Notes: generated by a model from the letters alone, not told the origin. DNA of 64,000 nt from Notospermus geniculatus (GCA_002633025.1 NMRB01000043.1:813761-877760); one strand, 5' to 3'; counted from the first letter of the stretch, positions 12,201 through 20,843 are shown. Made by a program: numbers and translations.

Positions 12201-15200
12201 AAGTGTGCACGTGCATTTTTTTAGGCCACCCTGTATTGACCTCCTGAAACCATACATGTGACCCGATCTAACAAAAGTAGGTGCAAGTCACAACAGAGGA
12301 AAGGGTTAATGGCCTTACAACACAATAGCTAAATGTACGTCTCTGCAGGTTGACATTCGAGTAGGTCCCAGGGTTCTCCACTAGTGTAACAGAACGGGTG
12401 CGGCACCCGTTCTAAAACACAGGATTGGTCTCAGCACCCGGTCTAAAAATCCGCCGCCCGGTCAAAAAAACTGCCGCCCGGTCAAAATTATTCACTTTAA
12501 ATAACACTGAGGTTTTCCAAGCACCGACGGGAGCTAGATTTGCATTCTGAAATGCTGGGAAATTTCATTTCAGGGCTTCTAGATATCAAATATTTCTGGG
12601 GAGGCCCCCAACCCCCCCTGAGGACGCCCGTGCGACAGCGGCTTCCAATATCAGTAATCGTGTGACGTCACCAGCACCCGGTCTGTTTCAAACCCAGTGG
12701 AGAACCCTGGGTCCTAAACTAATGACCGTTGATGATCACCTGCTACTTGCTTCTACTTTTGGCAGATCGGTCACACATTTGGTCACTAGGGGCCGTATGC
12801 ACCAAACGAAGATTATCTTGAAGTTGAACTTGGGTTTTATGGCTGCTACAACTTTTCAATTGTTCACGTTTGCCAGGGCATGATGTGACAATGGAAAAGT
12901 TGTGGCTCAACCTGAGTTAAAGATAATCTTCGTTTGGTGCATATGGCCTCAGGAGAACATAGATTAACTTGAACACAAATTTGAACTGATGTGCCTTCGC
13001 TGTTCAGGGGAAATGCTGTTCAAGGTGCTGAATGGCGAGTGTTGTCCTGTGTGACCCAACGCGGCATCCTGGCCACTTCCACTTCTATGTGATGTTTTGT
13101 GTCACCCAGGATACTCCTTCCGTGTTTTTGGCAATGACCATCAAAAACATTTACTGGCGAGCCGTCTGCCCTAACCCCAGATGTGGGCATAAAGAGTCCC
13201 TTTGTCGTGATTATCTTGATGAAAACTTTCCCAGCTCTCAATTTTCTTGCAACTTTTATGCCACACAAAAAAATGTCACGGAAGCATGGAAACTAGTAAT
13301 CAAATTATCAAATGAGTGAATTAAACAAAATTAAATGTCGCTCATTACGGGCCCATTAGATGATAATTTGCGATGATCATGCAAGGTTTATTTAAGGTTG
13401 TCTGGTGTGTCCGGTTGGACATATCCTGTCTATTCAAAAGGAAACGGTGAGGGACCAAATTATTTCTTCTTTTTGCCAGTCAGCAACCATGGATGGCGGA
13501 GTACGGCAATGGAAACATTGGCACCTTTCACCTCTGAGTTAAGTTAGATCCCCAGTGGGACCTGCTCTTCTGTGTCTATTCCGCTTCCACCTATCAGAAA
13601 AAACTCGTGTTCAACTGTGTTTTAGCCCCATGGAGCTGAATGGGGCTAATAGACACGGGTCTTTAAGCACGGCAGTTTAAAGGTGGAAGTGGAAAAAACA
13701 CAGGGATTTAAAGCCAGACACTATAGACAGCTGGGTTATAATCGACGAGCACAGTCTCGGTGACCCAGCCGCTGTTTCGACTGGGGAACCGTAGCAGTAC
13801 TGTGTGGCTGGCTGCGCAAGACTACACACAGCATTGGGGATTCCCCAAGGGGATTCCCAAAACCTCGATGCAGGATAATGCTATAATATGTGGTTCTATG
13901 GTTCTATACACTACGCACGCCTGTAGATGAGGTTGCACTATCTATTCGGCCGAACTGGGGAGTGAGTAGCGGTGCATAGTGTGCGGCTTTAATAGGTGGA
14001 AGTACATAGTTTGTTGCACAATTGACCTCCCTTCTGCGCCGTGCACCACCCGCGTACCACATGCAGCGACATTCACGTACCATCCTCGTATCTTCCGAGG
14101 ACGTGGCACAGCGTCATGGAAGGCATGCAGTGAAGACGTAACGTCATTCACCCGACGTCATGCAACAGAGACGCGTGACGTACCCGTACCATCCGCGATG
14201 AACTGAAGGATACCTTCCGCACCACGTCCAAGGAAGGTACGCGGATAAAGGGAGGTCAATTGTGCAACGTACTGTACAGCTATAGAGAGGGCGACTCTCT
14301 CTGACAGTGCACGTTTTCTCAGGGTACTCCGGTTTCCTCCTGCCCTGCTGTCCATCAAATTTGCCCAGTGCTGCCATATTTGGCCCTTGTTAGGGTCATC
14401 GATATTATCAGGATTGAACAAATACTAAGCCATGCGTCATATGAATAAAGAACAGCAAATGCTTTTACTTCAGGGCCCACGTTCCCGTAGCCGTCGTTAG
14501 GTTAACGATGTCGTTAAAACTGGAAAAATGCATAGCGTAACGACATCGTTAACCTTACGACGGCTTCGGGAACATGGGTCCAGATTTGTACAGCATTGCC
14601 CAGAGCATTTGTATTGCAAAGTTCAAGTAAAAGCATTCACTAGTCTTTATTCATATGACCATATGAATTCAATAGGGTTATTTTCAAAAATGAGAATTCA
14701 GCTAGCAGATTGGTCACGTGGATTGGATTGGAGTGCATGAATGAACAAATGACAGGGGAAAGTTAGCCTTTAAATCCATCATGCAGGTTCTAAAGACATG
14801 TCAAGATCGAGAGATTGTCCATATGGTGCCCTAAATCAAAATAGCCGGAAGCCATAACGAAATTGTTAAGAAATTTCCAACTAGCAATTTTCACCAATTG
14901 ACGTCCCATCATGTGGCATTTACAATTCATATTTGTTTGTCTTTTCATGCTAGAAGTACATCGTAAAATTGTATTTAGTGTACTAAAAGTCGAAAAACGT
15001 CCCCCCTGGGAGTTGACACACCGGCTAATTAATAGGTAGAGTGATCATTTTTGACGTGGGCTCTGGCGCCTTTTTATGACACCTGCTTGAAAATTTTTGT
15101 CACCCTTCAGTTTGGGGCGGGTATTTGTTCTGCAGTGACAGCCCTTGATGTGATTCTGAGTGATTGATGACCTGTTGACGGTCGAATTTCTCTCCGAAAC

Positions 15201-16669
15201 ATTTTAATTAAGATTTAAATGTCAGATATACTTCATGTTTTATTTTCGTGACGACACCAGGACCTGCCAGGACAAGGGAAAATCCTGATTTGTCACCGAT
15301 TACAGACGTATAACACCGCAGGGGAGCAAAAAAATGACCCGATCTCCCACACTTCATTTAGAAATTTGTACAAGGTGCTGAATGAATGGCGAAGTCGTAA
15401 AAAAAGCGTCCAGAGTTGTTGAATTTTGTTTCACATGCCTTTTACATTTGCATTCATAATTTGAACAATCAGTGAAATTATAATTTCTGGACTAATCATA
15501 GGTTTGATGTGAACTTTGATAATGACTTTGAAGAAATCATTATGAGGGACTGGTTTATTTTTACTTTAAACATCCGGATACCTTGATTTTTTTCTGCCCA
15601 AAAATTTGGACTGATTGCTTGGCTGAGCTGGTGGGAACACTTGGCACAAGCTGTACCAGCTAATTAGGTGTTTGTGCTTCTGTCTACCATGTCGACCTAC
15701 TCAGCACTCAATAAACAAGTACAGGTATACCAACAACACTCAGTTGTACCACCCAGTTTTCAGTTATACCAACCAGCACTCAGTTATACAACCCAGCATT
15801 CAGTTGTACCACAGCACCCAGTTGTCAGTTATACCAACCAGCACTCAGTTGCACCACCCAGCATTCAGACACATTTGTATACCACCTAGCTGTCAGGTTT
15901 ACCACCCAGCTGTCAGCTGTCAATGGCTGTGCCATCCAGGAGTCAGTTGTGTCATCCTGGAGTCAATCATACTGTCCAGTTGTCAGTTGTACCACCCAGT
16001 TTCAAATTGTACCACCAAGCTTTCAGCTGCACCACCCAGCACTCAGTTTTACCACCCGTTGTCAGTTGTACCACCCTGCAGTTAGTTGTACCATTCGGTT
16101 GTCAGTTGTGCCACACAGCTCTCGGCTAGTTGTGCCACCCAGCACTCAGTTGTGCCACCCAGCACTCAGTTGTGCTACCCAGCAGTCAGTTGTGCCACCC
16201 AGCACTCAGTTGTGCCACCCAGCACTCAGTTGTGCCATCCAACACTCAGTTGTGCCACCCGGCACTCAGTTGTGCCACCCGGCACTCAGCTGTGCCACCC
16301 AGCACTCTGTTGTGCCAGGAAGTTACCAGTTGTGCCACCCAGCAGCCAGGTGTGCCACCCAGCACTCAGTTGTACCGTCCATACCTTCTCTCTGTGTCAC
16401 CAAAAATTCATAAGCGAACGATGAATTCTTCGTTACATCCATGCAATACATGTGGAAATTTTACAATATTGCAGTTATTAATTAAAAAATATAAAAATAA
16501 GTCATTAATTTTCTTGTGTATTTGTTTCAGGAAGAACATGGGAAAACAACATGGACCTAAACCAGCTACTAGGAAGAAGCTAGACACAGTGTCAGAGTTT
16601 GCCAGTGGTTTGGAAGGTATCAAACCACTACATGTAGCAAAGAAAAAAGGGAAAAAAAGAAAATCTTAG
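50..16669 (+). CDS. DDX31: DDX31/Dbp7-family DEAD-box RNA helicase, 5'-partial, 12 exons
   Basis: ATP-dependent RNA helicase of the DDX31 (yeast Dbp7) family, known for nucleolar work in large-subunit ribosome assembly. Twelve exons with GT/AG borders join in frame to 645 residues and a TAG stop. Seen in order: a Lys/Glu-rich nuclear-type N-terminus ending in the family signature ISSLFKNNP; motif I SQTGSGKT (about residue 142); Ia PTRE (180); the MGGE segment; TPGR; motif II DEAD (255); motif III SAT (290); motif V ARGLD (449); motif [10 protein letters not shown] (474); then the DDX31 C-terminal region with [13 protein letters not shown] and HLGHVA. The tail is Lys-rich. The start codon lies upstream of the window. 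The conserved FGLR stretch that normally follows HLGHVA was not found, so one small exon may be missing from the model or lost. Codon phases at every junction support the rest. DDX31 rather than another DEAD-box paralogue is supported by the N- and C-terminal signatures. Confidence 0.93.
313..408. mobile_element. hAT-type foldback MITE, family CATCCTCCCACAGCAGG, copy 1
   Basis: The arms CATCCTCCCACAGCAGGG and CCCTGCTGTGGGAGGATG are inverted repeats. The element is flanked by the 8-bp direct repeat CAGCCAGG (305-312 and 409-416), the target-site length of hAT transposons. It has no coding capacity. Confidence 0.85.
503..614. repeat. Foldback repeat (GCCGTCATATTGGCCGTC arms)
   Basis: The left arm with TTGGCCGTC..AATGTCA and the right arm with GACATTGTCGACGGCCAAC are imperfect inverted repeats around a short centre. 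It is probably a MITE relic inside a DDX31 intron. Confidence 0.55.
687..1722. mobile_element. Non-autonomous transposon with internal ~145-bp tandem units
   Basis: The ends GCTCACCGG (left) and CCGGTGAGC (right) are inverted. The left part has a CGTCCGTCGTC run. The interior carries about four diverged copies of a ~145-bp unit around 'CGGCCCGAT..CCAGGTGGC..AACTC.GGAACG'. The right end, GTGAGCACATGGTCCATGG, recurs at 24631-24665. No ORF was recognised and the transposon class is undecided. Confidence 0.6.
1759..2062 (+). CDS. DDX31: DDX31 exon with Q motif, Walker A (SQTGSGKT) and PTRE
   Basis: The acceptor is TTTCAG at 1758 and the donor GAG|GTGAGT. One base completes a Ser codon from the previous exon. 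The exon encodes the lead-in ([14 protein letters not shown]), the Q-motif region ([10 protein letters not shown]), motif I and motif Ia. It ends in phase 0. Confidence 0.95.
2589..2630 (+). CDS. DDX31: DDX31 42-bp micro-exon ([14 protein letters not shown])
   Basis: This 14-codon exon has acceptor TTTTCAG and donor TAT|GTAAGT and is phase 0 on both sides. It supplies the residues that normally follow PTRE in DDX31 (LA-Q-..-E/D-..-KL). Confidence 0.88.
3040..4621. mobile_element. 1.6-kb TIR DNA transposon in DDX31 intron
   Basis: The left end, GGCCAAACAAAAATAATGTT followed by GTGTTTCCGGTAAC, is mirrored at the right end around 4585-4621. Subterminal GGGTCGGYGG motifs repeat near both ends. 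The element carries a minus-strand spliced gene (3471-4212). No classic transposase motif was recognised, so the superfamily is unknown. It lies between the DDX31 micro-exon at 2589-2630 and the exon at 4722. Confidence 0.75.
3471..4212 (-). pseudogene. Two-exon transposon-borne ORF of unknown function, stop near end of exon 2
   Basis: Exon 1 runs from the ATG at 4212 to 3857 ([20 protein letters not shown].. to ..PQKRKK) and ends at the donor AAAAAAAG|GTAGGA in phase 2. Exon 2 (3602-3471) starts at acceptor CACTTCAG and continues in the matching frame ([18 protein letters not shown], then [10 protein letters not shown]). It then meets TAG just before the donor GTACAG|GTATGT. A third acceptor, TTTTTCAG, lies near 3330. 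I do not recognise the family. The two-exon model is supported by frame and splice sites. The stop suggests decay, or a donor a few bases earlier (GATG|GTGAAT). Confidence 0.45.
4722..4786 (+). CDS. DDX31: DDX31 exon with the MGGE segment
   Basis: The acceptor is GATTTCAG and the donor GCTAG|GTAGGT. The exon translates as [20 protein letters not shown] plus Ala and a split Arg codon, matching the family block between motifs Ia and Ib. It ends in phase 2. Confidence 0.9.
4956..5075 (+). CDS. DDX31: DDX31 exon with TPGR and DEAD motifs
   Basis: The acceptor is TCTTGAAG and the donor GACAG|GTAAGT. It encodes [13 protein letters not shown] and WLVIDEAD, that is motif Ib and the Walker B/DEAD box. 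The final Arg codon is split (phase 2). Confidence 0.94.
5163..5707 (-). mobile_element. tRNA-derived SINE, split by a foldback insertion (copy 1)
   Basis: Read on the minus strand, this begins with a tRNA-like head (CTGTGGTGGTTTAGTGGCTC, then GGTTCGAATC) and ends with GGTAGAGGT..TAGTCTGATATT, as in copies 2 and 3. The middle is interrupted by the inverted-repeat element at 5365-5640. This copy is more diverged than the other two. Confidence 0.7.
5365..5640. mobile_element. 276-bp foldback element nested in SINE
   Basis: Long arms of about 105 bp start GGGCGTATTCGAATCC and end in its inverse. They run through CACTCGTG.TGACC.AGTTCAT to GAACGCAACCC. TCT at 5362-5364 and 5641-5643 may be a 3-bp target duplication, which is weak evidence. 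Confidence 0.75.
5767..6088 (+). CDS. DDX31: DDX31 exon with motif III (SAT)
   Basis: The acceptor is TGTTTCAG and the donor TGCAAG|GTGAGT. It begins [10 protein letters not shown], carries LLLSATL, and includes the long DDX31-type linker between the RecA domains ([19 protein letters not shown]). It ends in phase 0. Confidence 0.95.
6173..6285. repeat. Near-perfect 113-bp palindrome in DDX31 intron
   Basis: The arms CAGGCCTTTCCTTTTGAGGC..GCAAACAATAGAAA and their inverse differ at essentially one position and meet with almost no loop. It is probably a very short MITE. In the DDX31 transcript it would form a ~55-bp RNA hairpin. Confidence 0.8.
6568..6744 (+). CDS. DDX31: DDX31 exon, start of RecA domain 2
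   Basis: The acceptor is TTTTCAG and the donor CAGAAG|GTAACC; 59 codons. It carries KIIVFLST (motif IV area), EFHYNLL, a DDX31-type acidic insert (DDSDDED) and LHGDMDQK. Phase 0 on both sides. Confidence 0.93.
6779..7056 (-). mobile_element. tRNA-derived SINE, copy 2
   Basis: The minus strand starts GTGGTGTAGTGGTTCGGG (A box TGGTGTAGTGG), then has GGTTCGAATCC (B box), then a conserved core with GGCAAGTCTTTTTGC and CACCCAGGTGTATGAATGGG. It ends TAGTCTGATATCA..ATAAACCCAAAC. It lies in antisense within the DDX31 intron. Confidence 0.85.
7133..7192 (+). CDS. DDX31: DDX31 60-bp exon (..[15 protein letters not shown])
   Basis: The acceptor is ATTTCAG and the donor CACT|GTAAGT; 20 codons, phase 0. 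GVLLCT runs straight into DVAARGLD in the next exon, as expected for motif V. Confidence 0.93.
7415..7745 (+). mobile_element. Second tRNA-like SINE family (partial)
   Basis: The head has TTAGCACAGTGG (A-box-like) and, after a long variable stretch, GGGTTCGAATCCCGG (B box). The body is unrelated to the SINE at 6779. No tail or target duplication could be defined. Confidence 0.5.
7754..8065. mobile_element. MITE with TACCRTAATTTTCGGGCTAT-type ends
   Basis: The left end TACCATAATTTTCGGGCTAT and the right end (inverse TACCGTATTTTCGCGACTA) are inverted. GTGCGCCTTATAG motifs recur near both ends. This terminal pattern (CTATAAGGCGC) is common in animal MITEs. No ORF. Confidence 0.7.
8726..8916 (+). 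CDS. DDX31: DDX31 exon with motifs V and VI
   Basis: The acceptor is TTTCAG and the donor ATAAG|GTAGGG. It contains DVAARGLD and [12 protein letters not shown], the ATP-binding arginine-finger motif of superfamily 2 helicases, then [11 protein letters not shown]. It ends in phase 2. Confidence 0.95.
9008..9480. repeat. Minisatellite in DDX31 intron (GTATACCAGGTGGTTCAAGA unit)
   Basis: About 15 units of 25-40 bp built on GTATACCAGGTGGTTCAAG plus AGTCTGTG, with irregular spacing. Open frames through it are repeat artefacts. Confidence 0.9.
9513..9688 (+). CDS. DDX31: DDX31 exon, C-terminal extension part 1
   Basis: The acceptor is ATTTCAG and the donor AAAAG|GTGAGT. It encodes [14 protein letters not shown] and a region ending [11 protein letters not shown], corresponding to the DDX31 segment with the KMEDIL-type motif. 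It starts with one base completing Ser and ends in phase 1. Confidence 0.88.
9812..9908 (+). CDS. DDX31: DDX31 exon, [13 protein letters not shown] / HLGHVA signature
   Basis: The acceptor is GGTTCCAG. The chosen donor is CAATAG|GTCCAC, which is weak. AYATYP..LKHIFH and HLGHVA are strongly family-specific. In other DDX31 proteins SFGLR follows HLGHVA(K); here the frame beyond 9908 reads into unrelated sequence and then a MITE at 9986. The exon therefore most likely ends at 9908 in phase 2. Confidence 0.82.
9986..10083. mobile_element. hAT-type foldback MITE, family CATCCTCCCACAGCAGG, copy 2
   Basis: Same family as the element at 313-408. It is flanked by the perfect 8-bp direct repeat CTGCTCCA (9978-9985 and 10084-10091). 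It sits 78 bp after the last recognisable DDX31 C-terminal exon. Confidence 0.85.
10179..10489. mobile_element. TIR element (GGGTGGCCC / GGGCCACC)
   Basis: The ends CGGGTGGCCCCAAAAAAACT..GGAACACAACTTATCAG and their inverse match over about 40 bp. ATAT flanks both sides (10175-10178 and 10490-10493). It is non-coding. Confidence 0.8.
10856..11025. mobile_element. Foldback MITE relic (TTAGGCCGGGTTC..)
   Basis: TTAGGCCGGGTTC is mirrored by GAACTCGGCGTTAG. An inner pair, GAGCTACAC.TACACGG and CCGTGTA..GTGTAGCTC, is also mirrored. Confidence 0.6.
11377..12233. mobile_element. Mariner-like TIR element with TA target duplication
   Basis: The left end is TA|CAGGGTGGCCCAAAAAG and the right end TTTTTTTAGGCCACCCTG|TA. 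TA duplication with CAGGGTG-type ends fits Tc1/mariner derivatives. The interior is scrambled by other insertions: a CAGGGGCGGATCC-type hAT end at 11523, a palindrome at 11735-11858 and poly-C. No transposase ORF survives. Confidence 0.7.
11735..11858. repeat. Foldback (GCAGGGTTGGAGCTACCATT arms)
   Basis: The ~55-bp arms from GCAGGGTTGGAGCTACC to CCTATTGTTCA are mirrored with few mismatches. It is nested in the 11377-12233 element. Confidence 0.75.
12369..12709. mobile_element. TIR element (CAGGGTTCTCCACT..) with GGTCC flanks
   Basis: The ends CAGGGTTCTCCACTAGTG and CCAGTGGAGAACCCTG are inverted. GGTCC flanks both sides (12364-12368 and 12710-12714), compatible with a 5-bp target duplication. 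Inside, GCACCCGGTCT motifs repeat, and a stretch at 12510-12630 is the reverse complement of sequence near 11590-11715. Confidence 0.7.
12786..12953. mobile_element. GGGGCC-type foldback MITE (GCACCAAACGAAGATTATCT)
   Basis: GGGGCCGTATGCACCAAACG at the left is mirrored by CGTTTGGTGCATATGGCCTC at the right, with ~35-bp arms. Confidence 0.75.
14013..14268. mobile_element. Foldback MITE (GTTGCACAATTGACCTCCCT)
   Basis: GTTGCACAATTGACCTCCCT is mirrored by GGGAGGTCAATTGTGCAAC. The inner arms carry diverged matches around CGCGTACC. It is non-coding. Confidence 0.75.
14471..14583. mobile_element. GGGGCC-type foldback MITE (CCCACGTTCCCGTAGCCGTC)
   Basis: CAGGGCCCACGTTCCCGTAG..ACGATGTCGTTA is mirrored at the right end with few mismatches, leaving a loop of about 25 bases. 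Confidence 0.75.
15715..16385. repeat. ~20-bp minisatellite in last DDX31 intron
   Basis: About 32 units of consensus TTGTGCCACCCAGCACTCAG. They are diverged at the 5' side (TTRTACCA) and nearly identical around 16130-16320. All frames stay open because the unit lacks stops. Those frames ([14 protein letters not shown]-type) are not genes. Confidence 0.92.
16531..16669 (+). CDS. DDX31: DDX31 terminal exon, Lys-rich C-terminus
   Basis: The acceptor is TTTGTTTCAG at 16530. One base completes a codon, then [18 protein letters not shown] and a tail ending KKKGKKRKS before TAG. Its phase matches the exon ending at 9908. The basic tail suits a nucleolar protein. The 6.6-kb intron before it contains a minisatellite and at least nine mobile elements. 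Confidence 0.75.
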
Positions 16670-19600
16670 GGAAAAAACAAGACTAGTGTTTTAAAAGATA
16701 TTACTACTAATTATTTAAGGTACCATCTTTTAAGTCTTTGCATGCCCACAATTGTAACCCCTGTATGGATATTTTAATGTTATATAACAAAGAAAAATTT
16801 TGTTGATATATTTTCTGTTTTCTGTTTCTTTTTTGAGTTTTCATTTGATTTTGTTTCTTGGTGATATCATATTCATGAATTTGGAAAATGAATACATTTT
16901 CAACTTCGCCATGTGCCAATGAAAGTGAATGCCAGATTGAATTACTTTACGCATGTGCCAAACGCCGTTCGTTTGTTAGAATGTGACATTTTTGAAAAAT
17001 GATGATATATGTAAAATTTGTAAAAAAAAAGTTGCCAACAGATGATGCAGTTGTGCGTAAAAAAATCCGCTTGAAAAATTCACCTTTTCAAAAACATGCT
17101 ACTCATTTTATATGCGACTTTTATCACATTTGAGTACAAAAGACTAATATTTAGGTTATTGTGTCCAAAAAGGTGGGTGGATGAGACCCTTGACAGCACA
17201 AGCCGGTGCCTCGAATATAAAATTCGTATCATATGGAGATTGAAATTGTGTGGTGTTCTCTGGTTTTTAAGAGGACTTTTTCCGACCAGCTGTGAAAATG
17301 TGCTCCGTAACATTGTTTCAGTGTCAGGGTAACACTTTCGCTGGCGTAACCAACTTCATACTCCTGTACGCCGACGTCGTCTGCAAAAATGCCGCTGCCT
17401 ACCTCTCTTTACCTAATGGCCTAGGCAGGCCACTGTACCACGATTGACACGCAAAAAATAGCATTAGGTTTCTTTATTAATACTACAGACCCATAATTGG
17501 GACCCAGCTCATTCACTTCTGGGATCTCTACTAGAAAGTGCCTGAGGGAGACCCCGGTTGAAGTCGAAAATTTGCAGAAGTTTGGAGACGACTACTTTAT
17601 GATTACTATCATTTTGTGTGTCATTTTTGTGCTGTATGTTGAATAAAAAATAGCATTACATGCACTTGAGTTGTACTCTGCGTCAAGATAGATTTTTTGG
17701 AATGTTTGTGAATTCCTATTCATCTTGAAATAAAAAATACAACAATAGAAAATCACACTTCAATTAAAATTGTAGAATATTGCTTAAATACATGTTTGAC
17801 TCGACACAATTTCGAGTGGATGAACTTATGCCATTTACTGCCACGGAGCATGTCCGCGAATTTCCTGTTCGTCATGGACTAAATGATTCACCACGTCCAA
17901 CCATTTCGGCATACTCCCTTCCCCCAAGCCAAACAAAACACTACAGCAGCAGAAACCGCTACTAAAAATCATCACTCCAGGATTATTACAAACACGACCG
18001 TAATACGAGATTTACAGTAATTTTATTCAGATGCGAAACGCGGGGTCTTTCTCTCGTTTCAATGGCGTATTTGAACGTACGTGCCCGTACCGCCATGTTC
18101 GGGCGGCATCTTTAGAAATCACCGACACACACCGGATTACTTTCCCTGGCCATTCGTAACAAAAACGTCTCCTCACCCGCGCTAACGACGAAAATTTCCT
18201 GGGTGATCTGGTAGGGGATTATTCCAGAGAGCGATTTCCGGTTTCGTTCTGGCGTCGTTAGCTGAACCATTGCCGCGACATCGTCGCACAAAGACGGCAA
18301 ATGAATTTTCGATGTTCTCATTTCTCCTCAAAAGAAATTGTTACCATAAATGTATGTTTTCGTTTTTGCATTCTCAGACTAATTCGTTTTCGATCACGCC
18401 GATCTCGAGTCGTATTCAAAGTCTGACAATATCAAAATACGACTTAGTGAAACCATCCATCTTACAAACAAGAGAATTCTCTGCATCATTTAAATTGATT
18501 TGTAGCTGTGACCTTTTGATGGGCAGCTTTAACCCTGTCGGAATTGGTTTTCAGAACTGCAATGGTGCAGTGACTCGGTATTCGCACCTACGATGTTAAG
18601 GTCTCGGGTTCAAGTACTCCAGCTGTACTTTTCGATGGGCCGGTGTTGCGTCTGTCAGTGTCAACGCCCATCAGTGTCCCCAGCATTGTTCGTAAAACGA
18701 TTGAAAACAAATTGACACGGCCTTGCGTGTACCCGGTTTACAAGTCGCCGCGCGGCATACCGTCGGCATTTTGTAGGAAACCACTGGTAGACAGGGAACA
18801 ACTACTTAATATTTTACACTGCCAGAATTTGCCCACGGAAAGTGAGAAAGGTAAGCGACCCGTGACTTTGACTATTACAGAAGTCCTTATATGGTAACCG
18901 CAAGGGAACGCAACCGCGTCTCAAGCCAAAATCGCAGTGAATCGCAGTGGATCACCCGCTTAAGGCACTTTCTTCTACGTAGTAGACATCCCAGAAGTGA
19001 CAGATAGCTGCATGCAGCTTGTACATGAGCAGCGACGTTTCTGTTCGGCCCAACTATTTCGGCAAGTGCCGTGTCATGTGCTTTAGGCCTAGGCCTACAA
19101 AAGTACGTAGCCCACTGTAGGTAGCTCCTTAGCATAGCATAGCCATGTCTATAATATTCCGCGCAGGGCGAACCGATGGTTTCGTCACTGTCATGACTGT
19201 CGTTTCTTCGTGCGCACTTGGCGAATGAATACATTTAGGTCTGTAGGCCCACACCAGTAGGCCTAGGGCCCATATTTGGGCCGTTCAGTTTGGTTCTGTG
19301 TAACCTTGCCGAGAAGGTTCTCAGAAATATGCAATAAAATACCCTCGCATAAGGGTCCCACGAGGGTCCGTGGGTTCGAGTCCGGTAGGAAGCTATGTCT
19401 TTCACCTTAGAAACCTGTTATTATTTCATGCCCAAATTCTAAAGTACATGTTATCAAAACACAGATCTATTTCTGATGTTATCTACATGTAATTTCCCAA
19501 AATTATGTACAAAAGCATCATATTTTTGCATTATATTTTGGTAAATTTATTGATAATTCATGTTGACGCGTTCAGTTTTCTGTGGGAACTTGATCGCAGT

Positions 19601-20305
19601 TTATACCAACCCGCATCCGGGCGGTAGCGGTCAAAGCAATCATGATGTACCATACCGCATCATTCGGCTGATTGCTTAACATGGCCACTCGACCGTTGAG
19701 GACTTCCTATCATTGTGACTCCATTAACAAGATAACGATGACAAATTAATCGACCGCTCGGCCCGAATTGTTTTGCCGCGGGCGAGGTGGTCCAAATTGG
19801 TCAGTTTCCTGTGTTTGCCATTTTGTTTTCGAAGAGTTAGCCGACGATTGGTGATAACAATCAAAACAACAATATAAATTTGTTGAAAGGATCGAGTGAT
19901 GCGCTGAATGGGCTGCTACTTGAATTCCCCAGAAAGGTTCTGGTGAAATCTGGCCAGGGGTAATGATGCGAAGCGCTTTTTGCCTCGACAGCGTAAAGCC
20001 AGCTCTGCACGGTCAAATCTTTGCATGCATGCATGTAAGATTTTTATGAAATTCATATTCAGGGCCTACCGCTTCGACCAATGTGTGAAAGCCTTTGTCG
20101 AGCTTATTCAGAAAATTTGATGAAACAAAGCGCCGTATCAAAGCATCAAATAATCATTATTATCATCAACATTTGTGGTTGGAAAATTTTGCATTGATCT
20201 GAATTGACGCTGTGTCCACCTGAAACTGGTCATTTCGGCTTTGTTTTGCAAACTGAAAGTGGCGTTCTGCAAAGACAAGGGTGAGGCAGCTTCTGTCATG
20301 CCCGA
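16670..20305. other. DDX31 3' flank and intergenic DNA
   Basis: The probable 3' UTR follows the stop. AATAAA at 17642-17647 is a possible signal, but it lies in a dispersed repeat (17510-17650). Beyond that there is no recognised gene. Short tRNA-B-box-like patches occur near 18600 and 19375. A homopurine-poor, mixed-composition stretch continues to 20305. Confidence 0.5.
18643..18850 (+). CDS. Possible exon of unknown gene
   Basis: An open frame (..RKPLVDREQLLNILHCQNL..) ends at a strong donor, GAGAAAG|GTAAGC, at 18850/18851. No acceptor or start could be fixed, no family was recognised, and there is no partner exon nearby. It could be chance. Confidence 0.18.
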
Positions 20306-20598
20306 TTCTAGGATAATTGCCCCCAGACAACTACCCCCCCCCCCGGACAATTGCCCCCCCCAGACAGTTGCCTCCAGGACAACTGTCCCCAGACAATTCC
20401 CCCTATAGGACAATTGCGCCCCCCCCCCCGGCAATACCCCCGTAGGACAACTTGTCCTATAGGGGAATTGTCTGGGGGGGGGGGCAGTTGTCCTACGGGG
20501 GCAATTGTCCAGGGGGTAGTTGTCCAGGGGGCAGTTGCAGTTGTCCTGACGGGGCAATCATTGTCGGGGGCAGTTGTCCGGGGGAATTGTCCATCCAT
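20306..20598. repeat. Palindromic GGACAATTGCCCCC array
   Basis: About 15 units of (G)ACAATTG/CAGTTG followed by C5-C12 or preceded by G5-G12. The left half is C-rich and the right half G-rich, so the whole array is one large imperfect inverted repeat centred near 20455. Confidence 0.85.
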
Positions 20599-20843
20599 TT
20601 TAAGCATAGCATACATCGGACTTGCAACTGGATACAACTTGTCACCACTGAGCTACCTGGCGACTGGGAGGAACTAGCTGAAACTGGAGGCAACTGATCA
20701 GCCGCCAGAAACAGTTGATATACAGTGTATGCACCCTTGCGACTCACTGGAACTAAGGACTTGAAAGTGAAAGCGCATGTCGTTTTTGAACGTGCAGCCA
20801 GTCAGACAGCGTGCCTTCAATCAGGTGCGCACATCATGGCACA

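Noticed and set aside
15668-16424. Long open frames (up to 179 codons, [14 protein letters not shown] type) before the last DDX31 exon
   Set aside because: They translate a ~20-bp minisatellite that lacks stops in several frames. Only the part after the acceptor at 16530 is coding.
20138-20747. Pro/Gly-rich frames (109-139 codons) around the GGACAATTG array
   Set aside because: Composition reflects C and G runs of a palindromic repeat, open on both strands.
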